Positions 36,212 to 46,216 of a stretch of 64,000 bases of DNA are shown piece after piece (position 1 is the first letter of the stretch; each line of letters begins with the position of its first letter). The translations under genes were made by a program, and so were the position numbers. The stretch is from Lelliottia nimipressuralis (GTDB lineage Bacteria; Pseudomonadota; Gammaproteobacteria; Enterobacterales; Enterobacteriaceae). The notes beneath the pieces were generated by a model that ran no database searches, was not told the origin of the DNA, and saw only the letters and a program-made list of their open reading frames with translations. Where the stretch lies: contig NZ_SOMG01000030.1 of NCBI RefSeq assembly GCF_004402045.1, positions 558,001-622,000 on the forward strand, read 5' to 3'.

Positions 36212-37437
36212 CGGGCGGCCAGCAAACAGAGCTGCAGAGCAGTCTTGTAAGACGCCTCGAACGACGACAGTGGCAGGAATTCAAACTTCGAGTGGAAGTT
36301 ATGCGCGCCGGTGAAGAAGTTCGGCGTGAGCAGCCCTTTTGCCGAGAGCGCCGCGCCGTCAGTACCGCCGCGCATAGGCGTCGGTTTCGGCGTGATGCCG
36401 AGCGATTCCATCGCCTCAAACATCAGGTCGATAGCGCGCCTGTCTTCGCCAATCGCATTGCTGATATTGCTGTAGATATCTTCAATGCGATAGTCCACTT
36501 TGGCCGTCGGATGTTGGGCGGCAATCAGCGCGGCAACGTCGGCAATTTGCTGCTTGCGGGCGGCGAAGTTCTCCTTGTCAAAGTCCCGGATATTGGCCTT
36601 AAGAACGGCCTCATTCTGCCCGGCCTGAATGCCGTTAAACCAGATATAGCCTTCACGCCCCTCGGTGCACTCCGGCGTCTGCTGGCGGTCGAAGTGGCTG
36701 ATAAAGTCGGTTGCCATTAATAACGGGTTCACCAGCACGCCTTTGGCGGACATCGGGTGCGCCGTCACGCCGGTAAAGCGGATCTCAGCGGCTGCCGCAT
36801 TAAAGTTCTCGTAGACAATTTCACCCAGCTCGCAGCAGTCGATGGTCCAGGCGAAGTCGACGTCGAAGCGTTTAAGATCCAGCGCCTTGGCGCCGTTCAG
36901 GCCAATCTCTTCGTCAGGCACAAACGCCACGACGATATCGCCATGCTGATGCTCCGCCGTCAGGTTTTCCAGCACCGTCATCACCACCGTGACCGCCGAT
37001 TTATTATCGGCACCTAATACGCTGGTCCCGTCGCTGAAAATAATCTCCTCGTTCGGGTAAGCCAGAATTTCGGGATGCTCTTTCACCCGCAGCCAGATCT
37101 CTTTTTCTTTATTCAGACAGAGATCTTCACCGGTAAACGTTAATATTTGTGGATGAATATCCGGTGATAATCCCACGTCGACGGTATCAATATGGGTAAT
37201 AAAGCCGATGCGCGGCGCGCCGGACACGTTGCCTTTTTTGACCGCTGTCACCGTGGCGAATTCATCAATCACAATGTCGTCTAAACCCAGCTGTGCCAGT
37301 TCCTGCGCCAGCTCTCGCGCCATGTCGTGCTGGCCGGGCGTTGAGGGCAGGGTTTTTACTTTGGGATCGCTCTGGCTAGCGATCGCGAGGTAGCGGAAAA
37401 AACGGTGCGTTAATTGTCTGGAAAGCGGCGAGCCCAT
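36208..37437 (-). CDS. PepT-like M20B tripeptidase
   Basis: A 409-residue metallopeptidase of the peptidase T type (E. coli PepT 408 residues). The zinc-site segments are present: HIDTVD, GADNKSA and [10 protein letters not shown], plus the C-terminal [13 protein letters not shown] and [12 protein letters not shown]. It is diverged from true PepT, so it is probably a paralog with its own peptide range. I chose ATG 37437 behind AAGGAAC. It is divergent from a DppA-like peptide-binding protein, suggesting that they work on the same peptides. Confidence 0.88.
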   Translation of the reverse strand: MGSPLSRQLTHRFFRYLAIASQSDPKVKTLPSTPGQHDMARELAQELAQLGLDDIVIDEFATVTAVKKGNVSGAPRIGFITHIDTVDVGLSPDIHPQILTFTGEDLCLNKEKEIWLRVKEHPEILAYPNEEIIFSDGTSVLGADNKSAVTVVMTVLENLTAEHQHGDIVVAFVPDEEIGLNGAKALDLKRFDVDFAWTIDCCELGEIVYENFNAAAAEIRFTGVTAHPMSAKGVLVNPLLMATDFISHFDRQQTPECTEGREGYIWFNGIQAGQNEAVLKANIRDFDKENFAARKQQIADVAALIAAQHPTAKVDYRIEDIYSNISNAIGEDRRAIDLMFEAMESLGITPKPTPMRGGTDGAALSAKGLLTPNFFTGAHNFHSKFEFLPLSSFEASYKTALQLCLLAAR

Positions 37438-37545
37438 AGTGATTTGTTCCTTATTTATTTTTCGGGTGTTTGCCACATCACTTTAATGTTATTTATGAAA
37501 TGGCAAAAGAATTAATTAGCCGTCGAATTAAAAAGACAGGAATAA

Positions 37546-39144
37546 ATGATGACAAGCAAACTCGCAACTTTATCGCTGGCGCTTGCTGCACTTACGGTCA
37601 GTTCCGCTGTCGCCGCAAAAACGCTGGTGTATTGCTCCGAAGGATCGCCGGAAAACTTTAATCCTCAGTTATACACCTCGGGAACCAGCGTGGACGCCAG
37701 CGCCGTGCCGGTCTATAACCGGCTGGTTGATTTCAAACCCGGCACCACGGAGCTGGTGCCAAGCCTGGCAGAGCGCTGGGAGGTGAGCGACGACGGTAAG
37801 GTTTACACCTTCCATCTGCGTAAAGGCGTTAAGTTCCAGAGCAATAAATCATTCACGCCGACCCGTGACTTTAACGCCGATGACGTCATCTTCTCGTTTA
37901 TGCGGCAGAAAGACGTCAACCATCCCTACCATAACGTCTCGAACGGCAGCTACTCCAACTTCGAAAGCCTGGAGTTTGGCAGTCTGATCACCGCTATTGA
38001 TAAAGTCGATGACCACACCGTGCGCTTTACCCTGGCGCACCCGGAGGCGCCGTTCGTCGCCGATCTGGCCTGGTATTTTGCCTCGATCCTTTCAGCGGAG
38101 TATGCCGATGCGATGCTAAAAGCGGGTACGCCAGAGAAGGTGGATATGGCGCCGATCGGCACCGGGCCGTTTAAGCTGGCGCAGTATCAGAAAGATTCCC
38201 GGATCCTGTTCACGGCGTTTGCCGACTACTGGCAGGGAAAATCGAAGCTGGATCGACTGGTGTTTTCCATCACACCGGATGCCTCCGTGCGTTTTGCCAA
38301 AATTGAGAAGAACGAATGTCAGGTCATGCCGTTCCCGAATCCGGCCGACCTGCCGCGCATGAAGGCCAATAAAGACATCAATCTGATGAGCAAACCCGGG
38401 CTGAATACCGGTTTTCTGGCTTTCAATACCCAAAAGCCGCCGCTGGATAACGTGAAAGTCCGTCAGGCGCTGGCGATGGCCATCAATAAACCGGCCATTA
38501 TTGACGCGGTGTTCCACGGTACCGGCACTGCGGCGAAGAACCTGCTGCCACCGGGCGTCTGGAGCGCTGACAGCGAGCTTAAGGACTACGAGTACGATCC
38601 AGAAAAAGCCAAAGCCCTGCTGAAAGAGGCCGGGTTTGCCAACGGCATGAGCATCGATTTATGGGCGATGCCCGTCCAGCGGCCCTATAACCCGAATGCC
38701 AAACGCATGGCGGAGATGATTCAGGCGGACTGGGCGAAGGTCGGCGTACAGGCCAAAATCGTTACCTACGAATGGGGCGAATACCTGAAACGCGTGAAGG
38801 GCGGGGAGCATCAGGCCGCGCTGATGGGCTGGACGACCGCTACGGGCGATCCCGATAACTTCTTTGGTCCGCTGTTTACCTGCACCTCGGCAAACGGCGG
38901 GTCGAATTCGGCGAAATGGTGCTATAAGCCGTTTGATAATATTATCGCTGAGGCGAAATCGATAACCGATCATGATAAACGCGTGGCGCTGTATAAACAG
39001 GCTCAGCAGATTATGCATGACCAGATGCCCGCGGTGATGATTGCGCATTCAACCATTTTCGAACCGGTGCGCAAGGAAGTGAAGGGCTATGAAATAGACC
39101 CGTTTGGTAAACATCTGTTCTGGCAACTGGACATAAATCAGTAA
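37546..39144 (+). CDS. DppA-like peptide ABC transporter substrate-binding protein
   Basis: A 532-residue periplasmic binding protein of SBP family 5 (E. coli DppA 535). A signal peptide spans about residues 1-24 (ending SAVAAK), and mature motifs KTLVYCSEGSPENFNPQLYT and APIGTGPFKLAQYQKDSRI are as in DppA. No dppBCDF genes follow, so it should use a resident Dpp permease. It is a paralog inserted between tehB and ydcL with the divergent PepT-like gene. Confidence 0.9.
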   Translation: MMTSKLATLSLALAALTVSSAVAAKTLVYCSEGSPENFNPQLYTSGTSVDASAVPVYNRLVDFKPGTTELVPSLAERWEVSDDGKVYTFHLRKGVKFQSNKSFTPTRDFNADDVIFSFMRQKDVNHPYHNVSNGSYSNFESLEFGSLITAIDKVDDHTVRFTLAHPEAPFVADLAWYFASILSAEYADAMLKAGTPEKVDMAPIGTGPFKLAQYQKDSRILFTAFADYWQGKSKLDRLVFSITPDASVRFAKIEKNECQVMPFPNPADLPRMKANKDINLMSKPGLNTGFLAFNTQKPPLDNVKVRQALAMAINKPAIIDAVFHGTGTAAKNLLPPGVWSADSELKDYEYDPEKAKALLKEAGFANGMSIDLWAMPVQRPYNPNAKRMAEMIQADWAKVGVQAKIVTYEWGEYLKRVKGGEHQAALMGWTTATGDPDNFFGPLFTCTSANGGSNSAKWCYKPFDNIIAEAKSITDHDKRVALYKQAQQIMHDQMPAVMIAHSTIFEPVRKEVKGYEIDPFGKHLFWQLDINQ

Positions 39145-39150
39145 TTTTTC

Positions 39151-39180
39151 ACTGCCCGGCACGCGTCCGGGCAGTCTTTT
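39151..39180 (+). terminator. Terminator after the DppA-like gene
   Basis: ACTGCCCGG pairs with CCGGGCAGT, followed by CTTTT. Confidence 0.88.
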
Positions 39181-39279
39181 CGCAATTTGTGCTCCCGGCA
39201 TCATTTTTTGTCACAACAAACCCGCCAGTCTTTTGCTATAACTTCAAATGCATACTTGCAAATAACATGGAAAACTATC

Positions 39280-39954
39280 ATGCGTACTCAAACTTTTTTT
39301 AAAGTTGCAGTGCTTACTGGTCTGTTGGCGTTGGCGGGCTGTTCTTCAAAAGTCGCCGCTCCAGAACAATATTCTGGCTTTTTAAAAGACTATTCAGGTT
39401 TACAACAGACAACGTCTGCGACGGGCAAACCAACGCTGCGTTGGGTTGACCCTTCCTATAACGAAGCTAATTACGACAGTATTCTCTGGACGCCGATTAC
39501 TTATTATCCAACGCCTAAACCAACGACACAAATTGGTCAAAAAACGCTTGATGAGTTGTTGAATTACACCAATAACAAAATGAAAACCGCTATTGGTACC
39601 CGTAAGCCAGTTGTGACCAAGCCGGGTAAACACAGCCTGATTTTCCGCGGCGCAATTACCGGGGTGAGTTCGCAGAAAGAGGGACTGCAGTTCTATGAAG
39701 TGGTGCCTGTTGCGCTGGTGGTTGCCGGTACGCAGATGGCAACCGGACATCGCACCATGGATACCCATCTTTACTTTGAAGGTGAGCTGATCGATGCGGC
39801 TACCAACAAGCCGGTCATGAAAGTGGTTCGTAAAGGCGAAGGCAAAGATCTGAATAACGAAAGTACACCGATGACCTTTGCGACGCTGAAGCAGGTTGTT
39901 GATGACATGGCGACCGACGCCACCATGTTTGATGTGAAAAAGACCGCGAAATAA
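39280..39954 (+). CDS. ydcL: YdcL, DUF3313 lipoprotein
   Basis: A 224-residue lipoprotein. The signal peptide ends in LALAG-C21, a canonical lipobox, and the next residues SS predict outer-membrane sorting. Sequence follows E. coli YdcL (YSGFLxxYS, TSATGKPxLRWVDPS, GHRTMDT). Function unknown. I chose ATG 39280; the frame to 39187 upstream lacks a ribosome site and would bury the signal peptide. Confidence 0.93.
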   Translation: MRTQTFFKVAVLTGLLALAGCSSKVAAPEQYSGFLKDYSGLQQTTSATGKPTLRWVDPSYNEANYDSILWTPITYYPTPKPTTQIGQKTLDELLNYTNNKMKTAIGTRKPVVTKPGKHSLIFRGAITGVSSQKEGLQFYEVVPVALVVAGTQMATGHRTMDTHLYFEGELIDAATNKPVMKVVRKGEGKDLNNESTPMTFATLKQVVDDMATDATMFDVKKTAK

Positions 39955-39962
39955 CCTAAAAC

Positions 39963-39986
39963 GGCCTGCGCAATGCAGGCCTTTTT
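39963..39986. terminator. Terminator between ydcL and the EamA gene
   Basis: GGCCTGC-GCAAT-GCAGGCC followed by five T on the plus strand; it serves ydcL and can also stop the opposing transcript weakly. Confidence 0.88.
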
Positions 39987-39988
39987 AT

Positions 39989-40885
39989 TTACGCCGTGCG
40001 CAAGCGCCTGAACCAGGTTTCTGGTTTGGTAAACATCACCATATTTCCCCCCAAAATCAGCAATAATCCAACGAGTCCGTTGATATGCCAGACGTAGCCT
40101 TCATACACCGTGGAGATGGACAGCGCCACCAGCGGGAAGAGCAGCGTACTGTAGGCCGCTTTGCCCGGGCCAATGCGGCCCACCAGCGTGAAGTAGGCGC
40201 CAAAGGCAATCACCGAACCAAACAGTGCCAGATAGAGCAACGCGCCAATGTAGCTGGTGGTCCACTCCGGCGTGAAGCTGTCGCCTCGGAAGAGCGCAAT
40301 GCAGCCCATCACCAGCGTGCCATAGAGCATCGACCAGGCGTTGGTGGTCATGGTTTCAAGGCCTTTGCGCTGATGGCGCATGCTGATCATATTGCCCAGC
40401 GAGAAGCCATAGGTACCAAGTGCTGAAAGACCGATACCCGTCAGGAGCGACGCGCTCCAGCCGCTGGCCAGCAGATCGTCCCAGAAGAGGGTGACGATCC
40501 CGATCAGGCCCAGAGCCGCAGCCGTCCAGAAACGCGCGGGCGGGCGCTGCCCGAAGAAAAGAAAGCTGTTAATGGCATTATAGAGCACGGCCATGGAGAA
40601 GATCACCGACTCCAGCCCGGTGTTGATGTGCGAGGCCGCGGTGTAGAAACACCAGAAGTTAAAGCAGAAGACGCAGCATCCCTGGAGCATGCAAAAAAGA
40701 TGATCCCGCAGCGCCAGCTTGCGCAGGCGGCGCAGGGCGAGTAATACCACCATCATCGTGAGGCTGGCGACGGCGAAGCGCCAGAAAATAGAGACGGGCG
40801 CCGCCACGGGACCCTGCTGCAGGAAAATGGCAATCCAGGTCGTTCCCCAGATAATGACCACCAGTCCGTATAGTAATGCGTTCAT
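39989..40885 (-). CDS. EamA/DMT-family transporter
   Basis: A 298-residue inner-membrane protein with about ten helices in two EamA repeats; MNALLYGLVVIIWGTTWIAI is the typical first helix. It probably exports a metabolite; the substrate is unknown. It is divergent from an AraC-type regulator at 41059, which is its likely controller. E. coli lacks this pair at the ydcL-ydcO junction. Confidence 0.88.
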   Translation of the reverse strand: MNALLYGLVVIIWGTTWIAIFLQQGPVAAPVSIFWRFAVASLTMMVVLLALRRLRKLALRDHLFCMLQGCCVFCFNFWCFYTAASHINTGLESVIFSMAVLYNAINSFLFFGQRPPARFWTAAALGLIGIVTLFWDDLLASGWSASLLTGIGLSALGTYGFSLGNMISMRHQRKGLETMTTNAWSMLYGTLVMGCIALFRGDSFTPEWTTSYIGALLYLALFGSVIAFGAYFTLVGRIGPGKAAYSTLLFPLVALSISTVYEGYVWHINGLVGLLLILGGNMVMFTKPETWFRRLRTA

Positions 40886-41058
40886 ATTTTTCTCTTCTCA
40901 AACCGCTGAAGCCCGCAGTATGGCGCTGCATTCCATAAGGGGCTTTCACCGGCTTGCGGCAGACTTGCAAAATCTTGCGCTTTTTTCTTTCCCGGGGACT
41001 GGCAACCGGAGACAACTCTTCTTAGACTGAGATTCCTGTCCATCACGCGCTAACGGTT

Positions 41059-41931
41059 ATGTCTCACGCTTACGATACCTTTGAAACGCTTTGCCAACAG
41101 AATGCAATCCTGCGGGAAACCGTCTCGCTGAATTCGGGTATTCAGCTGGCAGCGTGGTACAACAAGCACGATACGATAACGGTAAAAAGTAACCATCATA
41201 CCCTGAGCCTTTACGTGGAGGATGGCTACGAAAGCTATCAAAAAACGCCGGGCGGCTGGAAGAACGGCGGGGGGCCGGATCGTTTCTGTTTAATGCCCAA
41301 AGAGAGCGAATCGACGTGGGATATCCGGGACGATCTGTCGTTTGTGCATCTCTACTGCACTGATGAGCACCTGCGCGACGTGGGGGAAAAAATCTGGGAC
41401 AAGCGGCCGCTTTCGCTGACCCTGGACGAGCGCATTTTCGGCAGCGATCCGAAAATCACCGCCCTGTATCGCCAGTTTTTGCTTGGCTGCGACTGGCAGC
41501 AGCACGCCAACCAGCTTACCCTGAGCACGGCCTCTACGCTGCTCCTGACCCATCTGCTGCAAAACTACTCAAACGTACAGTGGAAGCTGCCGGTCGTCAC
41601 CGGAGGGCTATCGCCGTTTGTTCTGCGCAACGTGCTGGCCTTTATCGAAGAGAACCTGGGGCAGCCCCTGACGCTGGTAGAACTAGCGGCACAGGCCGCT
41701 CTCAGCGAATACCATTTTGCCCGCATGTTCCGCCAGTCGACGGGGCTGGCGCCGCATCAGTACGTGATGCAGAGAAGAATGGAAAAAGCGAAAGCCCTGG
41801 TGCAGCATACCTCAACGCCGCTGACGGATATCGCACTTGCCTGCGGGTTTAACTCCGCTAGCCACTTCAGCAACCGCTTTCGCAGCGTGACGGGCATGAC
41901 GCCGTCGCAGCTACGCGCGGCGAGCGCGTGA
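41059..41931 (+). CDS. AraC-family transcriptional regulator
   Basis: A 290-residue regulator: an N-terminal sensing domain (residues 1-180) and a C-terminal double HTH of AraC type (about 188-288), with LVELAAQAALSEYHFARMFR and DIALACGFNSASHFSNRFRS as the two HTH units. It is divergently placed next to the EamA gene, so control of that exporter is the natural proposal. The 3' end overlaps the convergent ydcO gene by 21 bases. Confidence 0.9.
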   Translation: MSHAYDTFETLCQQNAILRETVSLNSGIQLAAWYNKHDTITVKSNHHTLSLYVEDGYESYQKTPGGWKNGGGPDRFCLMPKESESTWDIRDDLSFVHLYCTDEHLRDVGEKIWDKRPLSLTLDERIFGSDPKITALYRQFLLGCDWQQHANQLTLSTASTLLLTHLLQNYSNVQWKLPVVTGGLSPFVLRNVLAFIEENLGQPLTLVELAAQAALSEYHFARMFRQSTGLAPHQYVMQRRMEKAKALVQHTSTPLTDIALACGFNSASHFSNRFRSVTGMTPSQLRAASA

Positions 41932-43077
41932 AAACAGGGCATAGCACACGCCCCCCAGCACCAGCCCCCAAAATGCCGAGCCAATGCCCAGAATCGTTAC
42001 GCCGCTTGCGGTCATCAGAAACGTGACGATGGCCGCGTCACGCTCCGCTTCGTGATTCAGCGCCTGATATAAACTCCCACTGATGGTGCCCAGCAGCGCC
42101 AGACCGGCCAGCGTCTGGATCCAGCTGAGCGGCAGGGCGGCCATCAGCCCGGTAATGGAGCCGCCGAAAATCCCCGCAAGCAGGTAAAACACCCCGGCTG
42201 CGATGGCCGCCAGCCACCGTTTCCCGGCATCCGGGTGTGCGTCCGGGCTTTGACAAATGGCGGCGGTAATCGCCGCAATGCAGATGGAAAAGACGCCAAA
42301 GGGTGAAAACAGCAGCGCCAGCCCACCGGTAACGATAATGAGCGGTGAGACTGCCAGCGGGTAACCGGAGGCTTTCATCGTGGCGAACCCCGGCGCGTTT
42401 TGCGAGGCCATGGTCACCAGGAAGAAGGGCACGCCAATGCTCAGCAGGCTGGTGAAGGTGAAGGCGGGCGCAATAAATTCAGGCATTACCAGAGAGAGGG
42501 TAATCTTATCAGTGACAACGTCACCTCCCGCCCATGCCACAATACCACCCACCAGGAGCGTGACCACGATGGCATAGCGCGGGGCCAGCGCTTTTGCTAT
42601 CAGCCACGCCGCAATCATGCTGCCGCACAGCAGAAAGTGTCCCTCAAGATGCGCAAATGCATGCAGGCCAAACTGCAGCAGCACGCCAGCCAGCATGGCG
42701 GCGGCCAGCGAATGGGGGATCAGCTTCATCAGCCGGGCGAATAAACCGGTGATGCCGCAGAGTAAAATGAGAGCGTTGGCAAAGATGAATACGCCGATCG
42801 TTTCAGCCAGCGTCACGCCGTGCAGGCTGGTGGCGAGCAGCGCCGCGCCCGGCGTCGACCAGGCGGTCAGCACCGGCGCTTTGTACCACCAGGAAAGCGC
42901 CAGCGTGCTGACGCCCATGCCAATCCCCAGCGCGGTCATCCAGCCCGCTATCTGCTGCGCGCTGGCGCCTGCCGCAGCGGCGGCCTGCCAGATGATGGCG
43001 GCCGAGCTGGCGTAACCGACCAGCACGGCGACAAATCCAGCCAGTGCGACTGGAACAAGGTGAGAGGAAGGGCGCAT
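41911..43077 (-). CDS. ydcO: Benzoate/H+ symporter-family transporter YdcO
   Basis: A 388-residue inner-membrane protein of the BenE family with about eleven to twelve helices; it follows E. coli YdcO (GYASSAAIIWQAA, TAWSTPGAAL, VTMASQNAPG). The substrate has not been proven for YdcO. I chose ATG 43077, which removes an unsupported 27-residue extension. It is divergent from ydcN across a 92-base gap with two palindromes. Confidence 0.93.
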   Translation of the reverse strand: MRPSSHLVPVALAGFVAVLVGYASSAAIIWQAAAAAGASAQQIAGWMTALGIGMGVSTLALSWWYKAPVLTAWSTPGAALLATSLHGVTLAETIGVFIFANALILLCGITGLFARLMKLIPHSLAAAMLAGVLLQFGLHAFAHLEGHFLLCGSMIAAWLIAKALAPRYAIVVTLLVGGIVAWAGGDVVTDKITLSLVMPEFIAPAFTFTSLLSIGVPFFLVTMASQNAPGFATMKASGYPLAVSPLIIVTGGLALLFSPFGVFSICIAAITAAICQSPDAHPDAGKRWLAAIAAGVFYLLAGIFGGSITGLMAALPLSWIQTLAGLALLGTISGSLYQALNHEAERDAAIVTFLMTASGVTILGIGSAFWGLVLGGVCYALFSRARRA

Positions 43078-43090
43078 GGAAACTCCGTTG

Positions 43091-43134
43091 TGCGTTATAA
43101 CGTCCGGCATAAGGTAACACTGTGCGCTATAGCG
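43091..43134. promoter_or_regulatory. Twin palindromes in the ydcO-ydcN gap, candidate YdcN operators
   Basis: CGTTATAACG (43093-43102) and CGCTATAGCG (43125-43134) are both perfect 10-bp palindromes. Each is preceded by TGTG or TTGTG. Their centres are 32 bp apart, about three helical turns, on one face of DNA. They lie between the two starts. YdcN, the HTH-cupin regulator encoded beside them, is the likely ligand (inference). Confidence 0.55.
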
Positions 43135-43169
43135 TACAAGTGGTATGCTGATCGCCATCAGGAGGGAAC

Positions 43170-43697
43170 ATGGACATCACACTACATCTTGCAACAACGC
43201 TGAAAACGCTGCGCCAGGCGCGCGGCTGGAGTTTGTCGAAGCTGGCAGACGAGACCGGCGTGTCAAAAGCCATGCTCGGTCAAATCGAGCGCAATGAATC
43301 CAGCCCGACGGTGTCGACGCTGTGGAAAATTGCCACAGGGCTGAACGTCCCGTTTTCCGCATTCATCACGCCGGAGGCGGACCGCCAGACGGTATTTGAC
43401 CCGCAGCAGCAGGCGATGGTGGTGAAACCGCTCTTTCCGTGGGACGAGACGCTCAGATTTGATTATTTCTCTATCACGCTGGCACCCGGTGCCCTGAGCG
43501 AGTCCACGCCGCACGAGGCGGGAGTGATTGAACACGTGGTGGTCATCAGCGGCGAGCTGGAGATGAAAATTGACGGCAAATGGCAGTCAATTTCTGCCGA
43601 TTCGGGCGTTCGTTTTGCCGGCGATAAACCGCATGCCTACCGCAACAGCAGCGACCGGACGGTACATTTTCACTCCCTGATTCATTATCCCCGCTGA
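43170..43697 (+). CDS. ydcN: YdcN, Xre-HTH plus cupin regulator
   Basis: A 175-residue regulator: Xre-type HTH (residues 7-62, LKTLRQARGWSLSKLADETG and KAMLGQIERNESSPTVSTLW) and a C-terminal cupin (about 100-172) that would sense a small ligand. E. coli YdcN has the same arrangement and neighbour. Paired with divergent ydcO; twin palindromes lie between. GGAGGG precedes the ATG. Confidence 0.93.
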   Translation: MDITLHLATTLKTLRQARGWSLSKLADETGVSKAMLGQIERNESSPTVSTLWKIATGLNVPFSAFITPEADRQTVFDPQQQAMVVKPLFPWDETLRFDYFSITLAPGALSESTPHEAGVIEHVVVISGELEMKIDGKWQSISADSGVRFAGDKPHAYRNSSDRTVHFHSLIHYPR

Positions 43698-43777
43698 GGT
43701 TACGCAAAACTGTTTCGCTAACGCATACTTCTGACTACAATAGCCGCCATTTTGACCATAACGGATAACGACGAAGT

Positions 43778-45742
43778 ATGCGCCTGCAATCCCATCATCT
43801 TGAACTTTTAAGCCCGGCCCGTGACGCCGCCATTGCCCGTGAAGCGATCCTTCATGGTGCAGACGCCGTCTACATTGGCGGTCCTGGCTTCGGTGCCCGC
43901 CATAACGCCAGCAACAGCCTGAGCGATATCGCTGAACTGGTGCCGTTCGCCCACCGTTTTGGGGCGAAAGTGTTCGTGACCCTCAACACCATTCTGCATG
44001 ATGATGAGCTGGAGCCTGCGCAACGTCTGATTACCGATCTCTACCAGACCGGCGTCGATGCCCTGATTGTTCAGGATATGGGCGTGCTTGAACTCGATAT
44101 TCCCCCCATTGAACTGCATGCCAGCACCCAGTGCGATATCCGCACGGTAGAGAAGGCGAAGTTTCTTTCCGACGTCGGCTTTTCGCAGATCGTCCTGGCG
44201 CGCGAGCTTAACCTGAATCAGATCCGCGATATTCACCAGGCGACCGACGCGACGATTGAGTTCTTCATCCACGGCGCGCTGTGCGTCGCCTATTCCGGTC
44301 AGTGCAACATTTCTCACGCACAGACGGGCCGCAGCGCCAACCGCGGCGACTGTTCTCAGGCCTGTCGTCTGCCGTATACCCTGAAAGACGATCAGGGCCG
44401 CGTCGTGGCGTTTGAAAAACACCTGCTCTCCATGAAGGATAACGATCAGACCGCGAACCTGGGCGCATTGATTGACGCAGGCGTGCGTTCCTTCAAGATT
44501 GAAGGGCGTTACAAAGATATGAGCTACGTGAAGAACATCACCGCGCACTATCGCCAGATGCTGGACGCCATTATTGAAGATCGCGGTGACCTGGCATGCG
44601 CGTCGGCTGGTCGTACCGAGCATTTCTTCATTCCATCGACAGACAAAACGTTCCACCGCGGCAGCACGGACTATTTTGTGAATGCCCGTAAAGGGGATAT
44701 CGGCGCGTTTGATTCACCGAAGTTTATCGGTTTACCGGTCGGTGAAGTGCTGAAAGTAGCGAAAGATCACCTTGATGTCGAAGTGACGGAACCGCTGGCG
44801 AACGGCGATGGCCTGAACGTGATGATCAAGCGTGAAGTTGTCGGCTTCCGTGCCAATACGGTCGAAAAGACCGGTGAAAATCGCTACCGCGTATGGCCGA
44901 ATGAAATGCCGGCCGACCTCTATAAAGCGCGACCGAATGCGGCGCTTAACCGCAACCTCGATCATAACTGGCAGCAGGCGTTGCTGAAAACCTCCAGCGA
45001 ACGCCGCATCGCGGTGGACATTGAGCTGGGAGGCTGGGAAGAGCAGCTTATTCTGACCATGACCTGTGAAGACGGTATCAGCGTGACGCATACCCTTGAC
45101 GGCCTGTTCGAGGTGGCAAATAACGCGGAAAAAGCGCTTAACAGCCTGAAGGATGGCGTGGCGAAGCTGGGGCAGACGATTTACTATGCGCGCGCTATCG
45201 ACGTGAATCTGCCGGACGCGTTGTTCGTGCCGAACAGCCTGCTTAACGCGTTCCGCCGCGAAACGGCAGAAATGCTGGATGCTGCACGTCTGGCGCAGTA
45301 CCCGCGCGGCAGCCGTAAAGCCGAAACCGTCCCGGCACCCGTTTACCCGGATACGCATTTATCCTTCCTGGCCAACGTCTACAACCATAAAGCCCGTGAA
45401 TTCTATCATCGCCACGGCGTGCAGCTGATCGACGCGGCCTATGAAGCGCACGAAGAGAAGGGCGACGTGCCGGTGATGATCACCAAGCACTGTCTCCGCT
45501 TCGCGTTTAACCTGTGTCCGAAGCAGGCGAAAGGGAATATCAAAAGCTGGAAAGCCACCCCCATGCAGCTGGTGAATGGTGATGAAGTCCTGACCCTCAA
45601 ATTTGACTGCCGTCCCTGCGAAATGCATGTGATTGGCAAGATGAAAAACCACATCTTCAAAATGCCGCAGCCCGGCAGTATTGTGGCGTCCGTCAGTCCG
45701 GACGATCTGATGAAAACCCTGCCAAAGCGCAAGGGCAGCTAA
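43778..45742 (+). CDS. rlhA: 23S rRNA 5-hydroxycytidine C2501 synthase RlhA
   Basis: A 654-residue peptidase U32-family protein (YdcP in E. coli, 653 residues). RlhA makes 5-hydroxycytidine at position 2501 of 23S rRNA and needs iron and prephenate. The U32 signature is visible: EFFIHGALCVAYSGQC followed by NRGDCSQACRLPY, whose cysteines fit an iron-sulfur site. It lies between ydcN and yncJ as in E. coli. Confidence 0.95.
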   Translation: MRLQSHHLELLSPARDAAIAREAILHGADAVYIGGPGFGARHNASNSLSDIAELVPFAHRFGAKVFVTLNTILHDDELEPAQRLITDLYQTGVDALIVQDMGVLELDIPPIELHASTQCDIRTVEKAKFLSDVGFSQIVLARELNLNQIRDIHQATDATIEFFIHGALCVAYSGQCNISHAQTGRSANRGDCSQACRLPYTLKDDQGRVVAFEKHLLSMKDNDQTANLGALIDAGVRSFKIEGRYKDMSYVKNITAHYRQMLDAIIEDRGDLACASAGRTEHFFIPSTDKTFHRGSTDYFVNARKGDIGAFDSPKFIGLPVGEVLKVAKDHLDVEVTEPLANGDGLNVMIKREVVGFRANTVEKTGENRYRVWPNEMPADLYKARPNAALNRNLDHNWQQALLKTSSERRIAVDIELGGWEEQLILTMTCEDGISVTHTLDGLFEVANNAEKALNSLKDGVAKLGQTIYYARAIDVNLPDALFVPNSLLNAFRRETAEMLDAARLAQYPRGSRKAETVPAPVYPDTHLSFLANVYNHKAREFYHRHGVQLIDAAYEAHEEKGDVPVMITKHCLRFAFNLCPKQAKGNIKSWKATPMQLVNGDEVLTLKFDCRPCEMHVIGKMKNHIFKMPQPGSIVASVSPDDLMKTLPKRKGS

Positions 45743-45973
45743 TTACCGAACGTGCGTGTCCGGTTTGCGCGATTTCTGCCACAGGTGGTGTTCGCGCAAA
45801 CCCTCCGCCGACTCTTCCGCAGCGCTTCGCAACTCATCGCTGTCGGCTTCATGACGAAGCTGATGCTCCACATATTTTACCCATATATATTCATGCCCGT
45901 TGTGTCCAGCCATTATCTTGCCTGAAAACAGCGCGCAGATAAGCATGACGAGAGATAACCCTTTTTTTATCAT
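45743..45973 (-). CDS. yncJ: YncJ, small secreted protein
   Basis: A 76-residue protein with a signal peptide (residues 1-22, ending KIMAGH) and a charged mature part (EADSDELRSAAEESAEGLRE). It matches E. coli YncJ in length and sequence. YncJ of E. coli is envelope-stress (Cpx) regulated; function unknown. Its stop abuts the rlhA stop. Confidence 0.92.
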   Translation of the reverse strand: MIKKGLSLVMLICALFSGKIMAGHNGHEYIWVKYVEHQLRHEADSDELRSAAEESAEGLREHHLWQKSRKPDTHVR

Positions 45974-46216
45974 GGATTCACCGCTGAATGATATTGCGGG
46001 ATAATCATGTCGCTTATTTTTTAGGGTTATTATTCAAAAGTTCAAATTAGTGCAAAGAGAATGTCAAAGAGTGTGGATGTTAAAAAGCAACCTAAGATTA
46101 TTCCTAAAAATGTATGTCTCTTTGTAAACTCCCATTTATGGTACACAATTGGACAGTTCCATTAAGGATAAATCCTATATAATAGCTATCTCTGGCTAAG
46201 GAACAGGTCTACATAA

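Noticed and set aside
37546..39144. Calling the 532-residue binding protein true DppA
   Set aside because: No dppBCDF follows, and the location and peptidase partner point to a paralog.
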